Positions 9,731 through 21,945 of a stretch of 64,000 nucleotides of DNA are shown piece by piece. Numbering within the stretch: the stretch's first letter is position 1; each line of letters opens with the position of its first letter. The position numbers and the translations under genes were made by a program. This DNA is from Trichopria drosophilae. Taxonomy: Eukaryota > Arthropoda > Insecta > Hymenoptera > Diapriidae. The stretch spans positions 69,985,001-70,049,000 of the forward strand of contig CM059587.1 in assembly GCA_030407085.1 (NCBI GenBank). Reading direction: 5' to 3'. A model generated the notes under the pieces. That model was given only the letters and a program-made list of their open reading frames with translations, was not told the DNA's origin and searched no databases.

Positions 9731-11536
9731 CCCCTATATATATATAAACTAGTAAATTCGGTTGAAAACCGATTTTTAAACAAAAATTTTACGCTTGTTT
9801 TTCAACAAAAATCGTAATTGTTAATAATTTTGATTTTTTTGTTTGAAACTTAAAACGGCTATAACTTTACCAGTTCATCGTAAAAACTCCAACCTGTGCT
9901 CATTTTACAGATATTCGCATCCTCTTCAAAACACATTACTGTACTATTACTGTGTGAATGTAGCAAAAAAATACTTATTTACAAAAAAGTACATGAAAAT
10001 AGCAATTTTTCATATTTTTCTTTTGTACCGTCGTGGATTCATGATCAAAATGATTTTTTTATTAAACACATACATTAAAAATTTCATTATCTACACCTTT
10101 CATTATGCGTTTTTCGCACACGAAGCACGGTTTTAGAGTAATTATTGATTATCGCAAAAAAAAGTTCCGATTGTACGTATTTGTTTATTAAACCTTCATA
10201 TCTCCGTAAATATTAAACGTACAGCATTACATAAAAAAAGGAAAATTATTCGCAATTTCATCCTCTACAACTTTTATTTGAAGCATTTTGCGATCCGAAT
10301 GGTTATTTTTTATTTATAAGCGAAAAATGCGCAATCCTCGCGCTCATTACAGTTGATCCGCAAAACTGCTAATATTTGAAAAAAATCTCTCGGCTTCTAT
10401 TGATCGTAGTTTAAAAAAGTTTTTTAAAAATGAAATTGTGCGGAATTTTCCTAGCTACAATTTTTGTATCTTTCTTTTTTTTTCGTTTAAAGTGATATTT
10501 TTCGAGTTATTTCATAAAACCTATTTTTTTGGACACATAGCAGCTTGTACGGATGAGGACTTTTGAGAGAGTAAAAAGTACAAGATAAGCTTGTTTCCAA
10601 AATTTTCAGCCAACTACTAATTTTTAAATACAAATCGAAAAATATCGGCCCCATTTAATAGGCTATAATGCAATTATTTCTAACAAATTTTTAAACACAA
10701 AAAAATTACCAAGTACCGCTGCTGTCCTAGCAATGAGCATTACGGATTGAACATTATGAAATTTGTAATGTAATATATACACTACAAATTATATTAATTT
10801 TCATATTAGATTTTTTTAAAAGATCAACATTTTCTGCGTTCTACTTTTAATTTTAATAAAGTAGTAAATGCGTATCCGAAATCCCAAACCTCGGTTAAAA
10901 GCAATACAAAATTTGTTGCATTAAAACCAAAATAAAATGAATAAAAACCAGAATATAAATGAATAAAAATGCATTCAAAATTTCGATCCCTTTAAATTCA
11001 TTTCCGTTTACTGGGATATGCACTATATCCTACACACAAAATGGACAGTGAGTGCAGATATACTAAAAAATTAATTTTGAGAATCGACCACATAAAAATC
11101 GGTTGCAATAAAATAAAAAACGAACATTTGGTTGAAAACATAATATAGGTAAAGTGTGATATTATTCTATGAATAAAATGTCGATGATATATACAGCCTT
11201 TCTACATGATCTTTAAAAAATATAGTAAACGCGTATCCGAAATTCAACAAAATGAAATGGTGTTCTATGATCCAAGAAGCCCGAACCTCGGCGGCTATAG
11301 TATAATCCGCATCGAAAGAAGGCTGGCACGATCCGCGAAGTTATTTCTTATGTATACGCATGTGTGCGTCCCTCTTAGACGCTAGTTTGCTTGTGTGAGT
11401 GTCATAAGGGAAGCGGGCCCCGCTAAGCACCCGTAAACACATACGGTACTGGTATACGCCCGAAGCGACACACCTCGTAGAATCGCGGAACTATTTCCTG
11501 TCATTTTTCACCTTCTGTCCGCCATTGCCCGCTTCG
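9731..11536. other. AT-rich non-coding stretch
   Basis: No gene. 10190-10330 carries words of the dispersed family seen at 2560 and 29220 (tcctctacaacttttatttg). The word gcgtatccgaaat occurs at about 10870 and 11229, with cgaacctcgg-like sequence after each, suggesting a diverged duplication of roughly 360 bp. Confidence 0.4.
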
Positions 11537-11880
11537 AATCGTAGATGCAAAAATTTGGCTTCAATTCGAAATAAAACGACATGCAATTATTTGGAATAGA
11601 AGCCGGTCAATGTCAAGAATGGACGCAAAGGCCCCTTTTTGGCAAAAATGCTATGGATAATGAGTAATCAACCGTTTTTGTGGTGCTCACTAACACACGT
11701 AAAGCCTGTGTACGTGTGCCTTCAAAAAGGGTCGTCGGAAATCATTTTTTTACGGGCTTCAAACAATTTTTTTGCCAAAAAGGGGCCTTTGCGTCCATTC
11801 TTGGATGAAAAGGGCTCATGATTAATGCGTTTCCAGCACGATTCCATAAAAATTGAAGGAGAATTTTTGCATCTACGATT
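11537..11880. mobile_element. Foldback element with nested inverted repeats
   Basis: Outer arms aatcgtagatgcaaaaatt (11537-) and its complement ending at 11880 enclose an inner pair (11614-11648 with 11769-11802) built on aagaatggacgcaaaggccc. The inner pair is nearly perfect over about 34 bases, so the whole unit can fold into one long hairpin. Confidence 0.65.
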
Positions 11881-11968
11881 ACTTCCGGTCTAGAAGTTCC
11901 AAAGCCGCCACCGTGGCGTTCCGGTGCTCGGAGAGAACACCCTAACCGGTTCTTCTTCCCTGAGCCTC

Positions 11969-12379
11969 AATTTCAGAATGGTGATCCTCGACTCTTCGGT
12001 CGAGTGCACCTTATGCTCTGTGAAGTATGGTCAAGGATATATATAAGATATATAATCTGTCATTATATGTAATCTATATACAACTGTTTTAAGTTATATA
12101 TAGTTATATACAATTTTAGCGTATAGTTGTAACAATAGGTAAATAAAAGTCTGTGTATTTTATTAACATACTAATTATTATGTAATTATATACCAATTAT
12201 ATATATTTATATATGTATATATATATGTCAATTGTATGTAACTATATATAACTTAAAACAGTTATAAAGACATGTATAATGACAGATTATATATCTTATA
12301 TATATCCTTGACCATACTTCACTGACAATGAGAATAGGGTGCGCTCGACCGAAGAGTCGAGGATCACCATTCTGAAATT
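11969..12379. mobile_element. Long palindromic MITE (411 bp)
   Basis: aatttcagaatggtgatcct.. at 11969 and its inverted copy ending at 12379 start two arms. Further in, gtgaagtatggtcaaggata and the following atatata block are again inverted-repeated near 12230-12325. The centre is AT-rich. No open frame. Confidence 0.75.
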
Positions 12380-13519
12380 AGCGAAAATTGACAGTTTCAA
12401 GTGGCTGTAACTCAAAAACTAGCCATCTAGGGACTTCGGGCCTATGGACACTTTTGATCTACATTATATGAACTATCACTTGCCCCAATTTCAGGACATT
12501 CGACTGAGAGCCATTTCCCTATGATTTCCTGCGGGGTCCTTTTATTGTTTTTATTTATTACAACGAAAAGTATTCATTATTATTAAAAAATTCTTGAGAA
12601 AAACTTGTTCGGTTGGACATTTTCTACATTCACGTATTTTTTTAAAATCGAAATATCGACTTTTAAAAATTGAATGTTTTTTTTTTGTTCGACAAAACTT
12701 TTCCGGCCGTTGGAGCGTCGAGCGAGTTATAGAATTGGGCCGCTCAATTGTAAGTGATGCTGATTATTATTAATAGGAATGTGGATACATATATTGTAAA
12801 AATGCTTGTTTAAAAACATTTTAAAGTAAGTTATATACAGGGTTTCCGAAAGTATGGAAACGGTCCTGTAAATAATGATAAATGAACCTGAATAAATATT
12901 ATTATTATTATTATAGGATACAAATTGTCAGCATCGTCATTATATCAACAGCATAGCATCGTTGGAGTACCCCAATGGTGCCATCCTGGGACCTCTGGGT
13001 TATTCTCCTGAAAAGTACACTGAACTGTGTCGCCAATATTATTTTACTGTTTCGAAAGGAAATACTATCATATATATTACGTTCTTAAACTATTGACTAA
13101 CTTTTCATGCATATAGACTAAATTTAAAATTTGTTTTTTGTTTTGAAACGATCGTTGGAAAGTTATTATCAAATTTTAACAAAAATTGCTATTTAATGTT
13201 TTTCTTTGCAGTAATGTAATCTTAATTTTTTTTGCTTAATCAAATCACTTTTTAAGTATTTGGTCCGCCATATTGTATCTGCCATCTTGAATTTGAAATG
13301 TTTAACAATTTATAATCGTCGACTAAGATAATTTGTGACTGTTAGATGTATATTTACTAATAGTTAGCGAGCAATATAATAATATTCATCATTTAACGAA
13401 TAATCAATAACTAAAATTTAAGAACGGCTATAGCATTAATAATAACAATCATCAATTTTGCGCAACATTGAATTCTCACTTCAGAACATACCCACCATAT
13501 AATTATTTCGATAACAAAT
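12380..13519. other. Non-coding; (ATT)n tract and repeat family words
   Basis: 12893-12916 is an (ATT)n tract. 13260-13300 contains tccgccatattgtatctgcc, a word of a dispersed family also seen near 23260 and 32940-33140. 12650-12760 is related to 3640-3860. No gene supported. Confidence 0.45.
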
Positions 13520-13774
13520 TGTGACGTAGTCACAAGAAATAGAATAAATAAAAAGCAGTAATAAAGAATTAAACCAAAATAATAATAAGCTTGAAAAATT
13601 AAATATTAAGCCGTATCAAAAATACAGTTTAAATTTGCGACAATGAGAGGACGGGAGAGCAAGCGCGTCCGCGACTACGGTAGGGAGGGAGAGAGGTCCG
13701 ACCGATTATTGGAACACAGTCCGGCGATAAACAAAGCGCCGAAATGTTTACATCGTCGGCCGTCGACTTCTGAA

Positions 13775-13841
<67 letters not shown>

Positions 13842-13934
13842 AAGGTGTATGCATGCAATGTAATAGAAAGAGACACCGCGACCCAACTGCCTCAGACCAA
13901 AGTGACTGAGACCCAACCGCTCAATTCGTGTGGG
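13520..13934 (+). repeat. 5' LTR, internally deleted relative to the 3' LTR
   Basis: From 13520 it matches 19991 onward with few changes, through a GA microsatellite (13784-13841, much longer than the counterpart at 20251-20275) to about 13875. It then rejoins the 3' LTR at a 25-base block (13910-13934, equal to 20761-20785). About 430 bases present in the 3' copy are therefore missing here. Confidence 0.65.
13784..13841 (+). repeat. (GA)n microsatellite inside the 5' LTR
   Basis: Uninterrupted GA/GAGA repeats with a single AAAG change. The 3' LTR has only about 25 bp at this position, so the tract changed length after insertion. Confidence 0.8.
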
Positions 13935-14075
13935 TGGGTGATAAGTAAATCCGGGAAAAGAGGGGGTCCTTCTACTTCAAGTCAACCGTTTTGCTGGCCC
14001 TTGGAGAAAACTATTACGACTTCCACCACTACCTCAACAACTGTCACGGTAACGACTCCGGTAAACTCGAGAAAA

Positions 14076-16706
14076 ATGGTCACTGCAACGATCAAAAGTG
14101 TAGAACCGCTCATGAGTAGATATATTCAGGATAATCAAACAGGGTATCAAATTAAGGTCCAATATCCTGAAGTGGCTAGGGGACGGGTTCATGAACCCCA
14201 ACGTAGCCCTTTACCATTGCGACATAGTGCGAGCTATAGAGGACGCCGAGATGAAGAAGAATGGTCTAGTAGGAGTGGGGGTAGCGACGTAGATAGGGAA
14301 AGACGGGTAGATAATCTAGACCAGCCCAGAAGGATTAGGTATACCGACAGAGAGGGGCGTAGAAATAGAGACGATGAGGATAGAGACAGGGATGTAGATA
14401 GACGGACACGCAGGAGCAACGACGAGCAGTCTAGGCGGAGTAGGGATGATGAGTTTGAGAGAGATAGTCTGCCAAGTAGTAGAGGGTCAGGTAGAAGTAG
14501 CGCGCGAATAAAAATGATAATGGACTATGGTTACTCCAGTGATGAGGATTCCGGTCATACAGGGGCTCCCAACTCTTATGGGTGGGGAAGGCCTGCTATT
14601 CTGCCGGTAATACTGTACTCAGGCAAATGATGGCGCTACTTGCACCTACTGACACACTTACAAACAGTATCATTGATACGATGCTCAATATGTGTTAGTG
14701 TCTCAAAATGCTTTGATATGTCTTTAAGCTAAGATTGAATTTTAGGATTAAATGTATTACCAACGAGTATAGACTAACATGAAAACGTACAGCATACAGA
14801 AAAGATGGTACTGAACAGAACAATAACGAATGTATTTTATTTCATTGGTCAACATTAATTTCTATTTTTAATAGCAACATATAATCGAAACATTACAAAT
14901 GTCAAAAAATAATTTAATATTATTAAATGTTATATTTTTCTTGTAACTGAAAAATAATGTCAAATATATATACTTTGAATTTTACTTTTTAATTGACATG
15001 CTTATTTATTTTATAACCCTCAAAAAAATTTATTCATACATTTTTCAGGTTATATTTAATAATAGTCATTCTCACTCTGATTTTCATCAAAATATACAAG
15101 AAACAGAGTTGAGAAAACAGTTTAAAAGTACGCGTAAAGTGGCACACAAGTGGGGGCTCACATGTATACGGTAGCATATGTGTACGTGGCGGCATTTGCA
15201 TGTGTGCGCTCGTACATGTGAAGAGCGCTTCTGTACGCACCTACCAGAGGTCGGTAATGTTTTCACAGATTTTCGTCTCGTCGTTTACACGGGAGTTGGG
15301 AGCCCCTGCGGTCATAGCCACAGAGAAGTGTCGGCTCGGCGTCGCCGAAGTAATGCAGAAATAGATAGGGATAGTCGCTGCATTAAAGTTTTGCGAGAAT
15401 GGGGGTTGTGATTCACCGGTGACGAAAAAGAGTCGGCCGAGGATTTCTTAGCCCGTTTAGGAGATTGTAGGGAACAGTCGGGGTTTAGCGACAGAGAGCT
15501 ATTGAGAGCGATTCCCTGCATCTTTCACCGAAGTGCAAGTCGATGGTTCCGTACTGCCCAGTATGATTTCCGGACTTGGCGGGAATTTTCGAAATCATTC
15601 CGTCAGTTCTTTGTCGGGGAGGTAAACGAAGAGGATCTGGAAGACGAGCTGAAGAGCCGAACACAGGGTAAGAAAGAAACAATTGGATCTTTCATATCCT
15701 GCATCCGGCATATCATCAGCAACAACTACGCATAATATTCCGAAATTTAACTCCCGAATACAGAGCCTATTTGGCTGAAAAGGAAATCGAGGATTTCTCA
15801 ACATTAGAGAGATGGGGCAGGAGGTATGAACGGTTGCGCGAAATGGACAAACGATACCGGGAACCGCCACCAAAAGAGAGGACACGACTTCCAGGCAGTG
15901 CGTATATGCAAGGGACTGGCCCCGTACGTATCTCGGCGGTAAAGGAGGAATCAACGTCGAGAGAGGAGAAGGTAGCGAGTGTCCACTTATCCGACAGCAC
16001 TTCCGGATCAAGACCAAATACTTCGCCAAAGAAGAATAAGTCCCGAAAAACGAAGAAGAAGGAAACAGGTAGAGACCAGGCTCTCCCTACACATGTAAAT
16101 ACGGCCGACGAAATACCCGAGAGGCCGGTAAGAGGAGCATGGATTTGGGAAAAACGAGCCAGCACCTCAGAAGTTCCGAGGGCCCCTCTACCCACGAGTG
16201 TACCAATGAATAGACCGCCGAGGTCATCAGGATCTTGGCAGCCTCAAAACCATTGGGAGGGAAACTCGACGGAACATCCAGGTTACCGTCAAGATAGGGG
16301 AGGGGAAGCTCCTAGGGAATCGGGACGGCCGCCGGGAAATAACAGGATGCCACCTGGATTGGGGTCACCGGGGATCGGGGCATGCTACCATTGCCAGGCT
16401 GTAGGACACCGAGCCGCGATGTGCCCTAGCCGTCCCTGCTTTACTTGCCACCAAGTAGGGCACAGGTCGGCTGAGTGTCCTCATCGCGTGTGCTTCACGT
16501 GTCAACAGCCAGGACACTTAGCTTATGCCTGCCCGACAAAATCGTGGGGACCCTCTCGCCCACTTGAAAGATGTCAGGTGTGCGGAACGTCGGGTAACCC
16601 CTTTTCATCGTGTATACCGTGCACTCCCCAACGTGAGAAATGGGGAAACGAGAAGGCCGGAGGGCTATCCAAACCCATGCCCTCCACGGCCAATCAACAG
16701 GGTTAG
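14076..16706 (+). pseudogene. Ty3/gypsy gag, broken
   Basis: The first likely ATG is at 14076. The N-terminal part is very rich in Arg, Asp and Ser, with RDRD and RRSR words (about 14220-14520). The frame is interrupted by a hAT element (14560-15308), and the codons on either side are in register once that insertion and one target-site copy are discounted. A capsid-like section follows (15420-15735, with EDFLARL and WREFSKSFRQFF), containing a TGA at 15409-15411 and a frame change near 15735-15770. The C-terminal part (15771-16706) has three CX2CX4HX4C zinc knuckles at 16383-16532 (CYHC..GH..MC, CFTC..GH..EC, CFTC..GH..AC), which bind genomic RNA in related elements. Confidence 0.75.
14560..15308. 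mobile_element. Non-autonomous hAT-type element inserted in gag
   Basis: The ends are the perfect inverted pair CAGGGGCTCCCAACTC (14560-14575) and GAGTTGGGAGCCCCTG (15293-15308). They are flanked by a perfect 8-bp direct repeat CGGTCATA at 14552-14559 and 15309-15316. An 8-bp target duplication and a CAGNGGNTCCCAA-type end are hallmarks of the hAT superfamily. The 749-bp interior is AT-rich with no transposase. It inserted after the retrotransposon, because it interrupts gag. Confidence 0.85.
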
Positions 16707-17320
16707 AGAAAGAAAAAATAGTGAGCCGAGAGGAAGGAGAGTTAGCGACTAGAGAGAAAGAAGTGGTGATACCCTCGGAGATAGAACGAGAAGCCGAGAT
16801 AGCGACAATAGAGAGCAGGTGTTTTATGGAAGTAAAGATAGGGGGAAATACAGTGTTGGCGATGCACGATAGTGGAGCAATGGTCTCCATAATCGACCCT
16901 ATCCTGGCCGAAAAATTCAAAGCTAGACTACGTCCTTCTCAGACTGTAATGCGAAGCGTTTCTGGCGAGGTGACGGCCTTTCTGCGAATATTGGCGATGC
17001 AGGTGGAAATAGATGGACACGTCAACGAAATTAAATTTAGGGCAACCAACGCAGTATCGTGTGATATGATACTCGGTATGGACTTTGGTGAAATTTTCGA
17101 TTGGGATGTGCGACAAGGTAGAAGGCAGTGGAGAGTACAAGAGGGTCCGTGGCATGCGTTTAGTGACAAACTGATGGGAAAATCAGACATTCATGTAAAG
17201 TGTGCAGGTATATGTGAGCTGAGCAAGACGCAAGAAGAGAGTGAGACAGATAGTAGACAAGATGTTAGGTGGCAACCAGGTAGGATTAGGGAAAATGCCC
17301 TTGATAGAGCATCATATTAA
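16640..17320 (+). pseudogene. Ty3/gypsy protease region (retropepsin-like)
   Basis: This frame is -1 relative to the gag zinc-knuckle frame and overlaps it by 67 bases, as expected for gag-pol frameshifting. The motif ALAMHDSGAMVSIID-like (DSG at 16868-16876) matches the retropepsin active-site loop (D-S/T-G), with an AVSCDMILGMDF block at about 17051-17086 resembling the conserved ILGxDF/L. The frame ends 80 bases inside the next one, so another shift separates it from reverse transcriptase. It would cleave the polyprotein in an intact element. Confidence 0.7.
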
Positions 17321-18692
17321 TGTGGAGGGCGCGACTCCAATCAAGCATAGGCCTCGCCGCATGTCACCTATTATGCTCGAGAAAGCGCAAGAAGAAGTGA
17401 GAGAATTAGCTGAGAAAGGAGTGATAGAGAGATCGGCCAGTGATTGGAGTAGTACTCCCGTCCTAGTGAAGAAATCAGATGGTAGCATAAGGATGTGTAT
17501 AGACTATAGAGACTTAAACAGTGTCACCAGGAAAGATGCCTATCCAATACCTAACATGGATTCTATATTGGATAAATTATGACGGGCTCAATATTTATCT
17601 AAGATAGACCTAAGACAGGCGTACTACCAAGTTGCGATGGATCCCGAAAGCAAAAAGTATACTGCTTTTGCAGTTCCGGGATCGGGGCTATGGCAATTCA
17701 CTAGGATGCCGTTTGGGTTAACGAATGCCCCAATGACCTTTCAGCGACTAATTGACGCATTGTTTGTGCCAGAATTTGAACCCCACGTATATGGGTACCT
17801 GGATGACATAATTATTGCGACGGAAGTGTTTGAGGAACATTTACATTGGCTGGAATTAGTCTTAGGGAAGCTAGTGCAAGCCGGATTAATAGTAAATAGC
17901 GACAAGTGTGAGTTCGGATGCTCGCGAGTAGCGTACCTGGGGTTTGTGTTAGATAGAGAGGGACTGCGTCCAGACACCGATAAGGTAAAACCGGTGTTGG
18001 AATATCCGGTGCCGCGCACCGTGAAGCAGCTACGGAGATTCCTCGGTATGATAGCGTGATACTCCCGCTTCCTGGACAAGGATGCGGAAGTTAAAGTATC
18101 CCTAGTGAAACTTTTACGAAAGGGACAACCATGGAAATGGGAGGAAGAGCAGGAAGAAGCCTTTAGCAAACTCAAATCCCAGTTAGCCACAGCTCCCGTG
18201 TTAGCCAGACCGGATTTCCGGAAGTCATTTACCGTTAAGTGCGACGCCAGCGGATTTGCCGTAGGCGCGGTTTTGACCCAGGAGCACGACGACGGAGAGC
18301 ATCCAATCGTCTACATTAGTAAAGTACTAAGTACTCTAGAGAGGAACTATACCACGACCGAACGAGAATGTCTTGCCGTACTATGGGCAATCCGAAAATT
18401 AAGGCCTTACTTGGAGGGTTATAAATTTACCGTGATAACGGATCATAGCGCTCTTAAATGGCTTATGACACGGCCGGAACCCACGGGTCGACTAGCACGT
18501 TGGGCAATCGAACTCCAACAATGGAATTTTAACATTGTGCATCGCAAAGGCGCGTGGCATCATGTGCCGGGCGCCCTCTCTCGAATGTGGGAAAACGAAG
18601 AAGGAGTAGCCGCATTTAAAACTATTGAGGACCCCGACTATCTCAAACTAAGGGATGAAGTGGTAGCAAGTCCAGCTAAATATCCAGGGTAG
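17241..18692 (+). pseudogene. Ty3/gypsy reverse transcriptase and RNase H
   Basis: Reading one frame, the reverse transcriptase blocks appear in order: IKHRPRRMSP, VLVKKSDGSIRMCIDYRDLN, a KIDLRQAYYQV block, FTRMPFGLTNAPMTFQRL, GYLDDIII (YLDD at about 17795-17806) and AYLGFVL. RNase H follows with KCDASGFAVGAVL, a TTTERECLAVLWAI block, TDHSALKWL and an HRKGAWHHVPGALSR block. TGA stops at 17580-17582 and 18057-18059 and a TAG at 18690-18692 interrupt it, so no functional enzyme is made. Confidence 0.85.
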
Positions 18693-18734
18693 CGACTAGA
18701 GGAAGGTAGTCTGTATAAGTGGCGACGGGATGAG

Positions 18735-19898
18735 TTGTTAGACCCGATAGGATGGGAAGAGGAAGGATGGAAATTAGTGGTGCCGAAAGAGTTGCGGAAG
18801 AAAGTAATGACAGATGCTCATGTAGAAGCATCCTCGGGTCATCTTGGGATAGAGAAGACTTATGACCGGGTGGCCCGAGAATACTATTGGAAAGGGATGT
18901 GGTACGATGTATATAATTTCGTAAAGGAGTGCGACGAGTGTCAGCGATATAAAGTTTCCCAGTTAGGCCCCCAGGTTTAATGGGTAAACGCATTGTCGAA
19001 CGTCCTTGGGCAGTCGTGGCGGCCGATATGATGGAATTTCCGCCCAGCAAAGGCCAAAATAAGTATCTTCTCGTCTATCAGGATCTATTTACTAGATGGA
19101 TAGAGGTAAAGCCCTTAAGGACGGCCGATGGTAAAGCAGTTACCCGGGCCTTGGAGGAATTGATTGTTTTTCGTTGGGAGACACCGGATTTCTTCCTAAC
19201 GGATAACGGGAAGGAATTCGACAACAAACAAGTAAAAGGGCTGTTAGAGGAATACGGGATAAAACATGTAACAACCCCTCCGTATCATCCTCAAGCCAAT
19301 CCGGTGGAGAGAAGTAACCGAATACTGAAGACTATGATAGCGACATAAGAGAAGAGAGACCATAGAGATTGGGACAAGCATTTGCATGAATTTAGACACG
19401 CAGTCAATACTGCCACCCAATCTTCGACAAAAGTATCCCCGGCCTTCTTAAATTTCGGTAGACATCCCCAACCGGTGAAAAGCTTGCGACGTGAAGTAGA
19501 GAGGAGAGGACCTAAGATACAGGTGGACCCTGCAATTTGGGCCGATCGGATTCGGAGGTTAGACGCATTAAGAGAATTGGTAGCGACACATGTGGACAAG
19601 GCGCGTGAAAGGCAAGAGCGAGCGTATAATCGGGGGGAAAAAGCAGGCGGTCTTTAACATAGGGGATCAGGTATTACGGAAGACGCATGTATTATCTAAT
19701 GCGGCTAAAAAGTTTTCGAAAAAGCTTGCCCCGAAATTTGAGGGGCCATATAAGATAGCCGCAATCCTGTCTCCCTCGGTATATCGACTAGAGATGCCGG
19801 ATAGCCGGATAAATAGTAAAGTCCACGTATCGGAGATAAAAAGATACGGCAGCAGCAGCAGAAATCGTGACAAGGAGGGGGAAAGCGAGACAGAGTGA
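18735..19898 (+). pseudogene. Ty3/gypsy integrase
   Basis: The N-terminal HHCC zinc domain is present as SSGHLGIEKTYDRV followed by CDECQRY (about 18820-18950). The catalytic core D,D35E is recognisable from ADMMEF (about 19024), LTDNGKEF (about 19200) and NPVERSNR (about 19300). A C-terminal section with GDQVLRKTH and KFEGPYKI (19660-19760) resembles the GPY/F module. There is a stop and frame change near 18978-18980, a TAA at 19346-19348, and another shift near 19640. No chromodomain is evident. Confidence 0.8.
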
Positions 19899-19972
19899 GG
19901 AAGCACGAGAGGCAAATAAAGTAAGCCACATCCTGTGCATTATATTGGGACGGATTAGTCAGGGAATAATCC

Positions 19973-19990
19973 GGTTTAGGGGAGGGGATT
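19973..19990 (+). other. Polypurine tract before the 3' LTR
   Basis: The sequence ggtttaggggaggggatt lies directly against the TGTGACG start of the 3' LTR. This is the position and composition used to prime plus-strand synthesis in LTR retroelements. Confidence 0.6.
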
Positions 19991-21039
19991 TGTGACGTAG
20001 TCATAAGAAATAGAATAAATAAAAAACAGTAATAAAGAATTAAACCAAAATAATGATAAGCTTGAAAAATTAAATATTAAGCCGTATCAAAAATACACTT
20101 TAAATTTGCGACAATGAGAGGAAGGGAAAGCGAGCGTGTCAGCGACTACGGTAGGGAGAGAGAGAGGTCCGACCGATTATTGGAACACAGTCCGGCGATA
20201 AACAAAGCGCCGAAATGTTTACATCGTCGGCCGTCGACTTCTGAATGTGTGAGAGAGAGAGAAGGAGAGAGAGAAAGGTGTATGCATGCAATGTAGTAGA
20301 AAGAGACACTGCGAAGACAACAATGCAAGGAAGGTAGTATGCGATATGACTATTAGAGCAACAAACATAGTACTATCGCATACTACGAATATGGAAAAGA
20401 CACATTTGAAATTTGGGGCGGATACTGAGGAAAGTGGGGACAATTTAGCGAGGTTACCTGCTTACCTCAGTTTCGCCAAAAATTTAGTACCCGGTCGAGT
20501 TCGATCCAAGAACGGATCAATCGCGACAGTGACGTTTAGTATCGTGAGTATTTTTCCAGTGTTTGCGACGAGGGTGGAGGAGCGGACCAGGTGAGGCCGA
20601 GGAAATAGGGGACGGCTCGGGAAATAAAGGTAACCACGACAGTGTTGTGACAAAGAGAGTGCGCGCGCGCGAGAGAGAGAGAGAGAAGCGAAAGAAGTGC
20701 CCGGTAGGACTTGCGGGAGTCCGAACCTCTAGCAACAAAAGTGGCCGGCGGGGTAACTGCGACCCAACCGCTCAATTCGTGTGGGGATAAAGCCCCAGTT
20801 AGTAACAGGTGGGCCGGTCCTGCCTTTCTCTCTTTTTTTTTTTGCGACAGGTGCAACCCCCCCCCCCCCCCCCCCCCATTAGGGAGTGGAGGACCCTGTA
20901 ATTGCGACAAAAGAGGCGGTGATTAGGACGGGTGAACCGTGACCCCAGCCCCTGGACCGAGAGGTGGTGCCTTATAGTGGTGGTCCAACAGAGCTCGCCT
21001 TCGGAGGGAGTTCAGAAGAATTAGGAGTGCGAATGGTCA
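19991..21039 (+). repeat. 3' LTR (right boundary uncertain)
   Basis: Homologous to the 5' LTR from its TGTGACGTAGTCA start, with about 430 extra bases (about 20315-20755) absent from the 5' copy. That extra part includes a 13-bp perfect inverted repeat, gtagtatgcgata at 20334-20346 with its complement at 20374-20386. A GA-rich tract lies at 20665-20686 and a poly-C run at about 20856-20877. Confidence 0.5.
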
Positions 21040-21530
21040 AAAATTAATGTGATTTAATAAATATTTTGTGTATATCTGTCTAAATCGTGAAATATATGTA
21101 TGAAAATAATTAGTGACGAAAATTCATCTTTTAGAAATAATTTCCGTTACAAAATTTGTTCGTTAAAAAATTACGAAAACGTGTACTTTTCAGGAGAAAG
21201 GAATCACCCCTCTACAATTCATCTTATACTTTAATGATATGTTTTTAACTCTATCTGATGGAAATATTATTTCTTTTGCAGATTACACAGTGGTAATATG
21301 TTCGGGACATATTTGGGAAGAAACCATGGCAGATGAACATAAAATTAAGATTCATAAAATTATGTCTAAGGAAGTAGAAAATCTAAGGAGGAAACCCGTG
21401 TAATTTTAAATTATAGCCACAAAATAATAAAAAGAAAAATAATTGGTTGAAGATTTGTAAAGCAAGAAGTTCCTAACACTTATAACATCTTGCAGGTGCA
21501 GTATAAACGTTTTCTCTATTTCATTTATTA
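21040..21530. other. AT-rich flank, no gene
   Basis: No open frame or repeat of note between the retrotransposon and the next MITE. Confidence 0.4.
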
Positions 21531-21945
21531 TACAGGGTGTCCATTAAGTCGCGGACCGGGCTAAGAACTTTTTTAAAAACGTCGAAACACGTGTTACGAT
21601 TTTCTATCTATTTTTTTTTGGAGTGGGTTGCGACCCCCCACCTCTAAGGAGGCACGTGAGGCGCGAGGGGGATCATTTGAAAGGTCTTTTTGAGTCGAAT
21701 ATTGATCGCAGCTCCATCTGTGCCTAGTGCCTTGAATTCGTCTCGAAAAGACCTTTCAAATGAGCCCCTTCCATGTTGCCATTTAAGATCTTCGACCGCC
21801 TCATGCCCCACGTGCCCCCTTAGGGGTTGCGACCCCCCCCCCCAACAAAGATAGATTTTCATCACACTTCTTTCGGCGTTTTTAAACAAAAAATTTGTTG
21901 TTCAATTTATTAGACCGGTCCGGGACTTAATGGACATCCTGTGTA
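21531..21945. mobile_element. MITE with CAGGGTGTCCATTAAGTC ends
   Basis: The left end tacagggtgtccattaagtc (21531-) and the right end, whose complement reads acaggatgtccattaagtcc (to 21945), are inverted repeats of about 30 bases with TA at the edges. The interior is also palindromic: ttgcgacccccc, cacgtg, and catttgaaaggtctttt with its complement aaaagacctttcaaatg. This resembles Tc1/mariner-derived MITEs. The minus-strand open frame inside is a by-product. Confidence 0.75.

Larger units (their letters stand above)
13520..21039 (+). mobile_element. Degenerate Ty3/gypsy-type LTR retrotransposon
   Basis: Both ends begin with the same LTR sequence (TGTGACGTAGTCA at 13520 and 19991). Between them on the plus strand lie gag with three zinc knuckles, an aspartic protease, reverse transcriptase, RNase H and integrase, in Ty3/gypsy order. 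A polypurine tract precedes the 3' LTR. In-frame stops, frameshifts and a hAT insertion in gag show that the copy is dead. The right limit is uncertain: 21039 is where a CA end followed by aaaat could match the caaat left of the 5' LTR. Confidence 0.8.

Noticed and set aside
13776..14630. 284-codon frame taken as a cellular Arg/Ser-rich protein
   Set aside because: It begins inside the LTR's GA microsatellite and joins the gag frame across the hAT insertion. It is the N-terminal part of gag.
20286..20594. 102-codon frame as a gene
   Set aside because: It lies wholly within the 3' LTR and contains no recognisable domain.
21644..21889. 81-codon minus frame as a gene
   Set aside because: It lies within the palindromic interior of a MITE.
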